Positions 50,939-59,886 of a DNA stretch of 64,000 bases are shown one piece after another. Location: NCBI GenBank assembly GCA_903939115.1, contig CAJAFV010000086.1:1-64000 (forward strand). The letters are read 5' to 3'. The notes below the pieces were generated by a model. It was not told the DNA's origin and made no database searches. It was given only the letters and a program-made list of their open reading frames with translations. Made by a program: the position numbers and the translations under genes. Each line of letters begins with the position of its first letter. The first letter of the stretch is position 1. The stretch comes from an uncultured Geobacteraceae bacterium. Lineage in GTDB: Bacteria > Desulfobacterota > Desulfuromonadia > Geobacterales > Pseudopelobacteraceae.

Positions 50939-51028
50939 ATGACCATTGACCGTTTCCTTGCTACTGTGCATACAGATTTTTTGGGCTTCCGATCTGAGAC
51001 TAATACCATTCACACATAGGAGAAACAA

Positions 51029-52495
51029 ATGAGTAAGATAATTTTTATAACAGCCCCGTATCACTGCTGGGGAGTACAGGTTGTTGGTAACTGGCCACCG
51101 CTGCACCTCGCTTATCTCGCCGGAGCCGCACTGGAATCCGGACATGAAGCCAGAATCTTTGACGCCATGAACAAAAACCTTAACTTTGACGACATCAGGC
51201 AGGAGATTGAGCGTTTCCAGCCCGATTACGTCATGACCCTCGATTATCTTCCGGTCACCGGCGCCATCAGCACCGCCACGGTTCCCGATGCTCTCAAAAT
51301 TCTTGATGTTGCCAAAGAGGTGAATCCGGCAATCATTACTCTGTTGGGCGGCCCCCATCCCACGTTCATGTTTAATGAAATCCTCGAAGATAACAAAAAC
51401 CATGTCGACTATATTTTGAAGGGGGAGCCGGAACAGACTTTGAAACAGCTGCTTGCAGCGATTCCTGAGGGTAAAGGGAAAGAGGTAAAAGGGATTGCGT
51501 ATCTGGCGGGTGGTGAGGTCGTTTCAAACGAAAATCAAGCCCACATAGTAGAGCTGGACTCACTGGTCCCGGCGTGGCATCTGCTGGACTGGGATGACTA
51601 CCAGTATCGTGTCGCCCCTACCGGCAGAATGGCCTCTATCCTGACCTCCCGTGGTTGTGACATGGCCTGTGCCTTCTGCAGCCAGCGGATGTTCTGGCGT
51701 GAAGACTGGCGCTGCCGTAAACCGGAAAATGTCATTGAAGAAATGGCCCATATGATCAAGACTTATGACATCAAGTTTTTCACGTTGATCGATGCCTATC
51801 CCACGAAACAGCAAGACCGCTGGGAACTGTTTCTTGACCTGCTTATTGAGCGGAAGTTTGGAGTCCACCTGCTCATCGAAACCAGAGTTGAAGATATCAT
51901 CCGAGATGCTGACATCCTTCACAAATACCGGGATGCCGGAATTATCCATATTTACATCGGCGCAGAGAGTGCCGACAAGGATACCTTGAACAGCCTGAAC
52001 AAAGGGACCAGTTTTGAGCAGAACAAGCAGGCGCTGGATCTCTGCCGCGAGAACGACATCATTACGGAAGCATCATTCATGATCGGCTTTCCGAACGAAA
52101 CCTGGGAGTCGATACAAAACAACATTGATTCAGCTATCTATCTCAATCCTGATATTGCCGTGTTTCCTGTGGTTACTCCAATGCCGTTCACGCCGATACA
52201 CGCTGAAATGAAGGATCGCATCAGGGTCTGGGATTACTCGAAATATAATCTGGTAACCCCGATCATCGAGCCTGTTGCGATGAGCATGGATGAAATAACC
52301 CAGGCGCTCGGCACGTGTTACATGCAATTTTACAGTAATAAAGCACAGGAAATAGTCGCGTTGGAGGATGGCTTTAAAAGAAGATATATGCTCAGTGCCT
52401 TCAAACTGATGATGAAAGATCACGGGGAGAAATTTGATTTCTCCGGCTCCGCAATGCCGATGCATTTCACCACGGACGATTTTAAAAGCTATTGA
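51029..52495 (+). CDS. B12-binding-type radical SAM protein (BchE-like), paralog 2
   Basis: IIFITAPYHCWGVQ, LTSRGCDMACAFCSQRMFW; AGGAG SD. Confidence 0.92.
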   Translation: MSKIIFITAPYHCWGVQVVGNWPPLHLAYLAGAALESGHEARIFDAMNKNLNFDDIRQEIERFQPDYVMTLDYLPVTGAISTATVPDALKILDVAKEVNPAIITLLGGPHPTFMFNEILEDNKNHVDYILKGEPEQTLKQLLAAIPEGKGKEVKGIAYLAGGEVVSNENQAHIVELDSLVPAWHLLDWDDYQYRVAPTGRMASILTSRGCDMACAFCSQRMFWREDWRCRKPENVIEEMAHMIKTYDIKFFTLIDAYPTKQQDRWELFLDLLIERKFGVHLLIETRVEDIIRDADILHKYRDAGIIHIYIGAESADKDTLNSLNKGTSFEQNKQALDLCRENDIITEASFMIGFPNETWESIQNNIDSAIYLNPDIAVFPVVTPMPFTPIHAEMKDRIRVWDYSKYNLVTPIIEPVAMSMDEITQALGTCYMQFYSNKAQEIVALEDGFKRRYMLSAFKLMMKDHGEKFDFSGSAMPMHFTTDDFKSY

Positions 52496-52543
52496 TAGAA
52501 ACCGATCTGATTCATTCTAATTCGCCGTTTGGCGTCCAAACAG

Positions 52544-52651
52544 TCCCCTCTCCATGAGGGAGAGGGTTAGGGTGAGGGGGAAAAGCTGGATTATGCTTTA
52601 TCGTCCCCCCTCATCCGGCCTTCGGCCACCTTCTCCCTCAGGGAGAAGGGA
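52544..52651. repeat. REP-like intergenic repeat, two inverted halves
   Basis: CCCCTCTCCATGAGGGAGAGGGTTAGGGTGAGGGG facing CCCCTCATCCGGCCTTCGGCCACCTTCTCCCTCAGGGAGAAGGG. Confidence 0.85.
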
Positions 52652-52688
52652 GTTAGTAGCGAATTAGAACTAATCACAAAAACCCTCA

Positions 52689-53762
52689 TCACACCTTCCC
52701 CTTCAGCTTGTAAACATACGCTAAAACCTCGGCAACAGCGGCATAGAGGGCTTCAGGGATCGGTTCGTTTTCCTTGACCTGATCATACAGCTCACGGGCC
52801 AGGAAGCGGTTTTCCACCAGGGTAATGCTGTGTTCTCGGGCGATTTTTTTGATCGCCTCCGCCATAATATCCATTCCTTTAGCAAGAACTATCGGCGCAA
52901 CCATCTTTTGCCGGTCATATTTAAGCGCTACGGCAAAGTGAGTCGGGTTGGTAATGACGACATCGGCCAGCGGGATGATTTTAGTCATTCGGCGGCGAGC
53001 CATCTGAAACTGCATCTTCTTAATTTTCCCTTTTACTTCCGGGTTCCCGTCTGATTCCTTGTGCTCGTCCTTGACCTCCTGCTTGGTCATTTTGAGCTTT
53101 TCCGTGTACTGCCATTTGACATACAGCATATCCAACAGGCCGAGAACAATCATGATGCCGCAAGCATGGGTGACGATCTTGAATGCGATGTGACCGACAA
53201 AGTTGAATATTGTCTGAATGTCCGCTTCAGCCAGAAAAGTGATATTCTGCATTTCGTCCCGAATAACGCCATAGGCGATCCAGCCGACTACCAACAGCTT
53301 GAGCAGCGACTTAAGCATCTCAACCAGGGCATCCTTATTAAAAAGTCTGCCGAAGCCGCTCAGTGGATTCAGTTTACTGAAGCTTATTTTCAGACGTGAT
53401 GTCTGAAATTCAAGCCTGCCGTTATCCTGAATAAGTTTGGAAACTACTGCCGTGGCTATGACTGTTATGACAAGCGGAGCAAGCAGCAGCACAATGGTCC
53501 CGAACAGCTTGAGGACGAGCACGTACAGGTTTGCTTCGTTCAACTGAAAGCTGTCCATCGTCGACAGGATTGCTGATGTACTCTGCTTGAGGCCGTCCAT
53601 CATGAAGCTGCCGAAAATATAAAGACTGACCATACCAGTGAGCAGAGTAAGTGATGACGTCAGCATCTGGCTCATCGGCGGCGGGCTGTCTTCCCGCGAC
53701 TTATCTAGCCGCTTACTGGTCGGTTGTTCGGTTTTTGAGTGTTTATCTGAGTCTTCCGCCGT
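52689..53762 (-). CDS. flhB: Flagellar export protein FlhB; apparent ACG start (first ATG only at 53675)
   Basis: DVVITNPTHFAVALKYD (NPTH cleavage motif); in-frame upstream AEDSDKHSKTEQPTSKRLDKSRED. Confidence 0.92.
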   Translation of the reverse strand, partial: TAEDSDKHSKTEQPTSKRLDKSREDSPPPMSQMLTSSLTLLTGMVSLYIFGSFMMDGLKQSTSAILSTMDSFQLNEANLYVLVLKLFGTIVLLLAPLVITVIATAVVSKLIQDNGRLEFQTSRLKISFSKLNPLSGFGRLFNKDALVEMLKSLLKLLVVGWIAYGVIRDEMQNITFLAEADIQTIFNFVGHIAFKIVTHACGIMIVLGLLDMLYVKWQYTEKLKMTKQEVKDEHKESDGNPEVKGKIKKMQFQMARRRMTKIIPLADVVITNPTHFAVALKYDRQKMVAPIVLAKGMDIMAEAIKKIAREHSITLVENRFLARELYDQVKENEPIPEALYAAVAEVLAYVYKLKGKV

Positions 53763-53765
53763 AGG

Positions 53766-54560
53766 TCATCCCCCCTTTGCCATGAGCCGGAAGAGTGCGT
53801 TAACTTGAGCAGATAGTTGCCCGAAAGACACTTCCAGAACATGGAAAAATATAGTCAGCGTCATTCCCATAATCATCAAGCCGAGCCCGACGTTGAGCGG
53901 CAGACTGATCATGAAAATATTCATCTGTGGAAAAGCTCGCGCCATGATGCCCAGAGCTACCGTCGTGAGGAGAAGTGCCACCATAACCGGTGCGGCAAGG
54001 CGTATGCCGATGATAAAAACATCAGCCGTACGCATAACAAGAAAATTCACCAGTTCGCCGCTCATACGCCACCCGCCGAGCGGAATAACTTTGAAACTGT
54101 CCATAATTGCCCGGATAAACATATGGTGAATATTAAGTGAGAGGAACATCAGAGTCGCAAAGAGCGTCTGGACGACGGACATGATCTGGGTCTGCGTACC
54201 TCGCGAGGGGTCAATAATTGATGAGATGGTCAACCCCATCTGCATACCGATGATCTGGCCGCTGAATTCGACCGCCGCAAAAATTATCTGCGTTATGAAT
54301 GCCAGCGTCAGACCGATCATTACTTCACTTAATGCCAGCAAGGCAAGGCTGAAAGCATCAGGCGGCATCTGCGGCAGCGTAACGGAGAGCGCCGGGAAGC
54401 AGACGAGCGTTATCATGAGGACGATCAGTGCTTTAATACGAGTCGACAGAACTTTTCCGCCGAAAACCGGTAACGCGGCAAAAATCCCGGCCACACGGCT
54501 TAATACCAGCATAAAAAATATGACTTCACGGGGAGATGGAAAGGGGAGCAGCGGAAACAT
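53766..54560 (-). CDS. fliR: Flagellar export protein FliR
   Basis: FliR-like TM pattern; order fliP-fliQ-fliR-flhB. Confidence 0.95.
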   Translation of the reverse strand: MFPLLPFPSPREVIFFMLVLSRVAGIFAALPVFGGKVLSTRIKALIVLMITLVCFPALSVTLPQMPPDAFSLALLALSEVMIGLTLAFITQIIFAAVEFSGQIIGMQMGLTISSIIDPSRGTQTQIMSVVQTLFATLMFLSLNIHHMFIRAIMDSFKVIPLGGWRMSGELVNFLVMRTADVFIIGIRLAAPVMVALLLTTVALGIMARAFPQMNIFMISLPLNVGLGLMIMGMTLTIFFHVLEVSFGQLSAQVNALFRLMAKGG

Positions 54561-54566
54561 CGAAGG

Positions 54567-54836
54567 CTAACGCCTCATGGTTGCAATAAAGGAGTAGATC
54601 TCTCGGGTAAAGTCGCTCATATAGCTCATCATCCAGGGGAAGAAAATGATCATGGCTACCATGACGGCGATGATTTTCGGGGCGAAGGCAAGCGTTGCTT
54701 CGTTAATAGAGGTAACCGCCTGAAAGACACTGATTATTAGGCCGACAATCAAGCTGGCAATAAGGAGCGGAGCGGCCAGCAACAAAGTGGCCTCAAAACT
54801 GCGTCGGGCGAGTTGTACAACTAATTCGGGAGTCAT
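54567..54836 (-). CDS. fliQ: Flagellar export protein FliQ
   Basis: 89 aa, AAPLLIASLIVGLIISVFQAVTSINEATLAFAPKI. Confidence 0.96.
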   Translation of the reverse strand: MTPELVVQLARRSFEATLLLAAPLLIASLIVGLIISVFQAVTSINEATLAFAPKIIAVMVAMIIFFPWMMSYMSDFTREIYSFIATMRR

Positions 54837-54847
54837 TAATAGTTCAC

Positions 54848-55636
54848 CTAACCAAAGCTTTTTACAAGTGAGCCGATGACCAGCCCCCAGCCATCGACTA
54901 GCACAAAGAGCAGAATTTTGAACGGCAGTGAAATCATAACCGGCGGCAGCATCATCATACCCATCGACATCAGGACTGAAGCCACTACCATATCAACGAC
55001 GATGAAGGGAATATAGATCAAAAATCCGATCTGAAATGCTGTGCGCAGCTCAGAAATCATGAACGCCGGAATGATGGTTAACGTCGGAATGTCTTCAGCA
55101 TTCTTTGGTCTCTGCAGCTTTGAAAGGCTCACAAAGAGCGCCAGATCTTTTTCGCGCGTCTGGGAAAGCATGAACGTGCGCACCGGCTTGACAGCCCGCT
55201 CCATAGCCTGCTCCTGGCTGATCAGTTGCGCCTTCCATGGCTGGTAGGCGTCCTTGTTGATCTGCTGCCAGACCGGCGTCATGATGAAGAAGGTCAAAAA
55301 CATCGATAACGCCAGAATAATCTGGTTTGAAGGCGCTGCCTGAGTACCCATCGCAGTACGCAGAAACGACAGCACCACCGAGATCCGGGTAAACGACGTG
55401 GTCATGATCAACAGACCGGGCGCAAGCGACATGATCGTCAACAGCAGGAAAATCTGCACCGTGACGGCAACATCATTCGGTTTAGTGGCGGACCCAACCC
55501 CGATACTCAGTGACGGAAACGGCATCGGTGCAGCATATGAGACGGCACATGCCAGCAGCAGGGCCGTCAGAGTGAAAATCACGGTACGTTTTGTGATCTG
55601 CCTGGTTGTCTTGTTGGTTGTTGTTTTGGTTGTCAT
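54848..55636 (-). CDS. fliP: Flagellar export protein FliP
   Basis: MTTSFTRISVVLSFLRTAMGTQAAPSNQIILALSMFLTFFIMTP; PFKILLFVLVDGW. Confidence 0.97.
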   Translation of the reverse strand: MTTKTTTNKTTRQITKRTVIFTLTALLLACAVSYAAPMPFPSLSIGVGSATKPNDVAVTVQIFLLLTIMSLAPGLLIMTTSFTRISVVLSFLRTAMGTQAAPSNQIILALSMFLTFFIMTPVWQQINKDAYQPWKAQLISQEQAMERAVKPVRTFMLSQTREKDLALFVSLSKLQRPKNAEDIPTLTIIPAFMISELRTAFQIGFLIYIPFIVVDMVVASVLMSMGMMMLPPVMISLPFKILLFVLVDGWGLVIGSLVKSFG

Positions 55637-56052
55637 GATGTCTGTCTCATGCGTGTCAGCAATGTGGCAAAACTGCTTTGCTCCGGCTTCTCTTCAATAA
55701 TTTCAATCTCTTCCAGCATATCAATCTGCTTGATAAGAGCCAGTCCGCTATCGCTGCTGGAGAGCAGCAGGTACTCACCGCCGACTTCAACCAGCAGCAG
55801 TGCCTTCTTCGGCCCGAAATAGCGCGTTTCTATGAGGCGGATATGCTTTGGCAGAAGCTGTTGGCCAATAGGCAAACCTTTCATCAGTTTGCCGGAAAAA
55901 TGCCAGGTAACGAGAATCAGGCCGACGACAAGAGCCAGGGCTGCAATCATTTGCAGAAAACTCGCCAAGAAGCTGAATTCCGGCCCGGTGCTCTCGGCGG
56001 CTGACACTATGGAAGGGAGGAAGAGAAGAAGTGCGGAGGCCGCACGTTTCAC
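55633..56052 (-). CDS. fliO: Flagellar biosynthetic protein FliO
   Basis: Single TM; LIETRYFGPKKALLLVEVGGEYLLLSSSDSG. Confidence 0.85.
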   Translation of the reverse strand: MKRAASALLLFLPSIVSAAESTGPEFSFLASFLQMIAALALVVGLILVTWHFSGKLMKGLPIGQQLLPKHIRLIETRYFGPKKALLLVEVGGEYLLLSSSDSGLALIKQIDMLEEIEIIEEKPEQSSFATLLTRMRQTS

Positions 56053-56345
56053 AGAATTTTCTCCACCCGCTCATTTGGAGAAACGATATCGACAAGCCGG
56101 ACACCGAACTTTTCATTGACAACAACCGCTTCCCCGCGAGCCACCAGTTTTGAATTGACAAAAATATCCAGCGGTTCGCCAGCCAGTTTGGTTAATTCGA
56201 CCACTGCACCCTGGTTTAACTGCAGAATATCCTTCACCAGCAGTTTGGTTCTCCCCAGTTCCACCGTTACCTGCAGCGGAATATCGAGGATAAAGTCGAG
56301 ATTCTTCCTGTCAAGCGCTTCGTTTGCTTCAGGCGTATCACTCAC
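56049..56345 (-). CDS. fliN: Flagellar motor switch protein FliN
   Basis: [55 protein letters not shown]-like SpoA domain. Confidence 0.96.
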   Translation of the reverse strand: [98 protein letters not shown]

Positions 56346-57334
56346 TGCTGCCCCCTATTGCTGCAAATCTTACTGATCTGAATCGCTTTGTTGCCATGCC
56401 TGATACCCGGTATGCCGAAATATTTTGGTACTCCCTCGACTTTGACTAACATTTCGCTCGAACAGGCTTTATCAAGCATGATGGTATCTCCCGGAGCGAG
56501 ATCGAGCAGTTCACGCAGAGTAATAAGGGCGTTTCCCATTTCGACGGTAGTTTCCATTGGCGCTTCCATTATTTCCGAAGAAAGCCGGAATGACCAGAGC
56601 GGGTCGACCGCCATCAGATCAAACTGCATCCCGGTTTTGAGCTTATCCCGAATCGGATCGATGGTCATGTACGGCACTGCAAACATCATATTGCCGGAGA
56701 TATCATCAATCTGAAACTTGAGAGTCATGGTTACGATCTGGTATTCAGGTGGAACAATATTAAGCAGGCGCGGATTCGTTTCCATACGAAGCAGGGTCAT
56801 ATGCGTGTAGCAGAGCGGCGCCCAGGCTTTTTCGAAATCCTGCAGGACGTCAAGGACAATCTTTTCCATTAATCTCAACTCAATCGAGGTAAACATACGA
56901 TTTGCGATGGGCACTTTTGCGCTGCCAGTCCCGCCAAGCAGACTGTCAACCAGAGAGAGGACCAGGGTATTGTCAAAGGAGATCAGTGCGGCCCCCTTGA
57001 GAGGCTCAATCTTGAAAATCCCCATACAGACCGGTGTCGCCAAAGTCTGGAGGAAATCATCGAATTTGTAGGCGCGGGCGCCGACTTTTTTTATTTCAAC
57101 TGATTTGCGCAGGCGGTTGGAGAGATTGACACGGTTGGAACGGATAAAACCGTCATAAATAATATCTAAATTCGGGACTGAGCCCTTTAGGGCATCCGAG
57201 TTGGTCAGGTCATATGGTACGACAGCACCCTCTGCCTTTGAGAGTTCCTTCTCGGGTTCAATTCGACCTTCAAATACCGCATTAAGGAGTGCCTCTATCT
57301 CCGCTTTTGAAAGAATCTTTTCCATTGCAGCCAC
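56342..57334 (-). CDS. fliM: Flagellar motor switch protein FliM
   Basis: ILSKAEIEALLNAV, GGTG motif, SpoA C-terminus. Confidence 0.96.
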   Translation of the reverse strand: MAAMEKILSKAEIEALLNAVFEGRIEPEKELSKAEGAVVPYDLTNSDALKGSVPNLDIIYDGFIRSNRVNLSNRLRKSVEIKKVGARAYKFDDFLQTLATPVCMGIFKIEPLKGAALISFDNTLVLSLVDSLLGGTGSAKVPIANRMFTSIELRLMEKIVLDVLQDFEKAWAPLCYTHMTLLRMETNPRLLNIVPPEYQIVTMTLKFQIDDISGNMMFAVPYMTIDPIRDKLKTGMQFDLMAVDPLWSFRLSSEIMEAPMETTVEMGNALITLRELLDLAPGDTIMLDKACSSEMLVKVEGVPKYFGIPGIRHGNKAIQISKICSNRGQQ

Positions 57335-57342
57335 TTAGGTTC

Positions 57343-57912
57343 CTATTGAACCACGAAATCGGTGAAATATACCTTGGAAATCTTGCCAGGTGGTATGTTC
57401 TTGTTTATTGCCGCCAGAATTTCATCCTTGAGCGTATTTTTCCCCTGAACGTCTTGAATATCCTGAAGAGTTTTCGCACTGAGTAAAATCAGCACAGCAT
57501 CACGGATCGGAGCCAGGCGCGCCTCTATCTCTGTTTTTATCGCCGGTCCAACCATCTCCAGCTCAATTTTCACCTTGAGATAACGCAGTTCCTGGCCGTC
57601 ATAAATATTAACAATAAACGGTTCCAAAGGAAAAATGTTTGCAGCCGGACCAGCGGCGGCGCCGGCAGCCGGAGCACCATGTCCACCTGCAGCCGGTGCA
57701 GTCGCAGCGGGCGCGGCGGCCCCGTGTCCACCTTCAGCTTGAGCGGTTTCACCCTCTTTTTTGGTCTTTTTATCCCCTTTGCCAAGCATCATGAAGGCAA
57801 CAAGGCCGAGAATCAGGGCAACGGCTACAGCAGCACCGATAATGATAAGCTTCTTTTTTTTGCCACCGTCTTCTGCAGCTTCTACAGCGGGAGCCTGTTC
57901 TTCTTTGGCCAT
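57343..57912 (-). CDS. fliL: Flagellar basal body-associated protein FliL
   Basis: Single TM, Ala/Gly/His/Pro linker, FIVNIYDGQELRYLKVKIELE, VYFTDFVVQ end. Confidence 0.92.
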   Translation of the reverse strand: MAKEEQAPAVEAAEDGGKKKKLIIIGAAVAVALILGLVAFMMLGKGDKKTKKEGETAQAEGGHGAAAPAATAPAAGGHGAPAAGAAAGPAANIFPLEPFIVNIYDGQELRYLKVKIELEMVGPAIKTEIEARLAPIRDAVLILLSAKTLQDIQDVQGKNTLKDEILAAINKNIPPGKISKVYFTDFVVQ

Positions 57913-58007
57913 GGATTTCCTCCGCGAATGGATAATGAATTCAATGGATTAATAATCAACGCATTATGTAAAACGAATCCACTGTTTTTGCAACTATTTA
58001 AACGTGA

Positions 58008-58043
58008 CGGAGGCGCATTCCTGATTATCGGACTACGCCTCCG
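58008..58043. terminator. Stem-loop between the flgE-like gene and fliL
   Basis: CGGAGGCG / CGCCTCCG arms with inner TCC/GGA pairing; little T tract. Confidence 0.4.
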
Positions 58044-58068
58044 CCCTTACCGCTTGTCTACATCCAGA

Positions 58069-59388
58069 TTACCGTTTGAGGGCCAAAGCCTCCTGAGTCA
58101 TTTCGTCAGCTGTTGTGATGGTCTTTGAGTTGGCTGAATACGCCCGTTGGGTCAGGATCATACTGACCATCTGACTGGCCATGTCGACGTTGCTCTGCTC
58201 GAGTGAGTTGGTGTAGATCCTTTCGCTAATGCCATTCGGAGCATTGGCTGCCAAAGTGAACGGTATTGCAGTGACGCCGGAAGTGGCTGTCGGCCTGAAA
58301 AGCGTACCGCCCGCTTTTTCCAGACCGTTCGGATTGATAACCGTCATAATGGCCAGCCGCTGTACGGTGGCTGCGTTGGCAGCCGTTGCTGGAACTCCAA
58401 CCTGCCCGGAAAGATTGTAGTAGTTTAAGGTGATGCCGTCTTTGCCGATGTAGGTAATCAGACCGCTCGGATCAATGCTGGTGATCTTGCTGAACGCCAA
58501 ACCTTGAGCCGCTGCTAATTGGGCTTTGGCTGCCGGGACAGGTTCTGCCGTCGTATATGCCGTGTTAAGACCTGTTTTAAAGGCGGCAAATAGCCCAGAT
58601 GCTCCTGTAGCTGCTCCGGGTGATGTTGTAAATGAAGAGCTGTTCGTCAACGCATAAAGCGCTGTGAATGCTGCCTGCGCTGCTGCAGTATTGGCAGGGC
58701 TCGACGTGGTGACCGCAAGATCCGCAGCCGTTTTAGCTGTAAGGGCGGCTGCAGCGATTGCATCAGCTGCAGCTTTCTCAGCAGCTGTAGCTGCAACGAC
58801 CGCAGGCGGACCGACCGCTGGGGCTATCACTTTGACAGCAGCTGCAAAAGCAATGGCAGCAGTGTTTTGTGCTACAGCCTGAGCTTGTACGACAAGATCC
58901 GTTGCAGGGACGGCAGCGGCGACGGCAGTATTGGCGGTCGCAATAGCTGCCGCATTGTCGTTGAATTTAATCGGATTCCCCTGGGTATCGAGTACCTGAT
59001 AGGTGTCCGGATTTACCAGATTTAACTTGTCATCCAAACGGAAGGCTCCGGCCCGTGTCAACATACAGCCATTCTGGTTAACCGGTGCTGTTGCATTGGG
59101 ATCCATAACGGCAAAAAAACTACCACCTTGAATAGCCAGGTCGGTCACGCTCTCGGTGAGGGCAAACGACCCCTGCCCGTAAATAGTATCAACCTGTTGA
59201 ATTTGAGTACCACGACCAATTTGTGCACTGCCGTTGATGTTTGTGGAAAGTATGTCTGAAAAGATCATACGGCTGCTTTTAAAGCCAATCGAGTTGACGT
59301 TTGAAAGGTTGTCGCCGATGACGTTGATGCCTTCAGCGTTGGCCAAAAGGCCGCTGACGCCGGTAAATAATGCAGATGTAACGCTCAT
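58069..59388 (-). CDS. flgE: Flagellar hook protein FlgE-like, with Ala-rich insertion
   Basis: SVTSALFTGVSGLLANAEGINVIGDNLSNVNSIGFKSSR; C-term SNVDMASQMVSMILTQRAYSANSKTITTADEM. Confidence 0.85.
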   Translation of the reverse strand: MSVTSALFTGVSGLLANAEGINVIGDNLSNVNSIGFKSSRMIFSDILSTNINGSAQIGRGTQIQQVDTIYGQGSFALTESVTDLAIQGGSFFAVMDPNATAPVNQNGCMLTRAGAFRLDDKLNLVNPDTYQVLDTQGNPIKFNDNAAAIATANTAVAAAVPATDLVVQAQAVAQNTAAIAFAAAVKVIAPAVGPPAVVAATAAEKAAADAIAAAALTAKTAADLAVTTSSPANTAAAQAAFTALYALTNSSSFTTSPGAATGASGLFAAFKTGLNTAYTTAEPVPAAKAQLAAAQGLAFSKITSIDPSGLITYIGKDGITLNYYNLSGQVGVPATAANAATVQRLAIMTVINPNGLEKAGGTLFRPTATSGVTAIPFTLAANAPNGISERIYTNSLEQSNVDMASQMVSMILTQRAYSANSKTITTADEMTQEALALKR

Positions 59389-59493
59389 GGTGTTGCCTCC
59401 ATTGTTTGTGTGAGAGAGTTTATGGTGCGTAAAACGCGTCAATCGATCGGCGTTTCGAGGGCTTCCTCTCGGAGGACCGGCCCTGCTTCTGGT

Positions 59494-59880
59494 TTAAATC
59501 ACTACCGCTGAATCTATGTTCGTAAAAACGTTGCCCTTCATTTGTGCCCGGTCCATAGCGGTCACCACGGTCCGGTTTTTAATGCTGACTACCAGTGCTG
59601 AATCTCCCATCATAACCAGTGATTCCTTCCCACCTTTCTGGGCGACACTGTTGACGGCCCCTTCAAGGTTGGCAAGGTCGCTGGCAGAGAGGGTTATGTT
59701 GCGCGCCCTAAGTCTGTCCTGGGCATGTTGCGAAAACTTCACTCCCTGCGCCGGCAGTTTTTCGTCCAGGACTCTGGCAAATGCGGAGTTCTCTGGTCTG
59801 CCTGTTACCGGTTTTTGCGGTTGCGGTCGATCGATCCTGCCCGGCTGAACCGGATTTGGCATAAAAATCTGATCTATCAT
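59494..59880 (-). CDS. Flagellar operon protein (TIGR02530 type)
   Basis: VKFSQHAQDRLRARNITLSASDLANLEGAVNSVAQKGGKESLVMMGDSALVVSIKNRTVVTAMD. Confidence 0.9.
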   Translation of the reverse strand: MIDQIFMPNPVQPGRIDRPQPQKPVTGRPENSAFARVLDEKLPAQGVKFSQHAQDRLRARNITLSASDLANLEGAVNSVAQKGGKESLVMMGDSALVVSIKNRTVVTAMDRAQMKGNVFTNIDSAVVI

Positions 59881-59886
59881 AGATTG

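Noticed and set aside
53760-53800. Selenocysteine at the fliR TGA
   Set aside because: No convincing SECIS-like hairpin immediately downstream; ACG start or ordinary readthrough is simpler.
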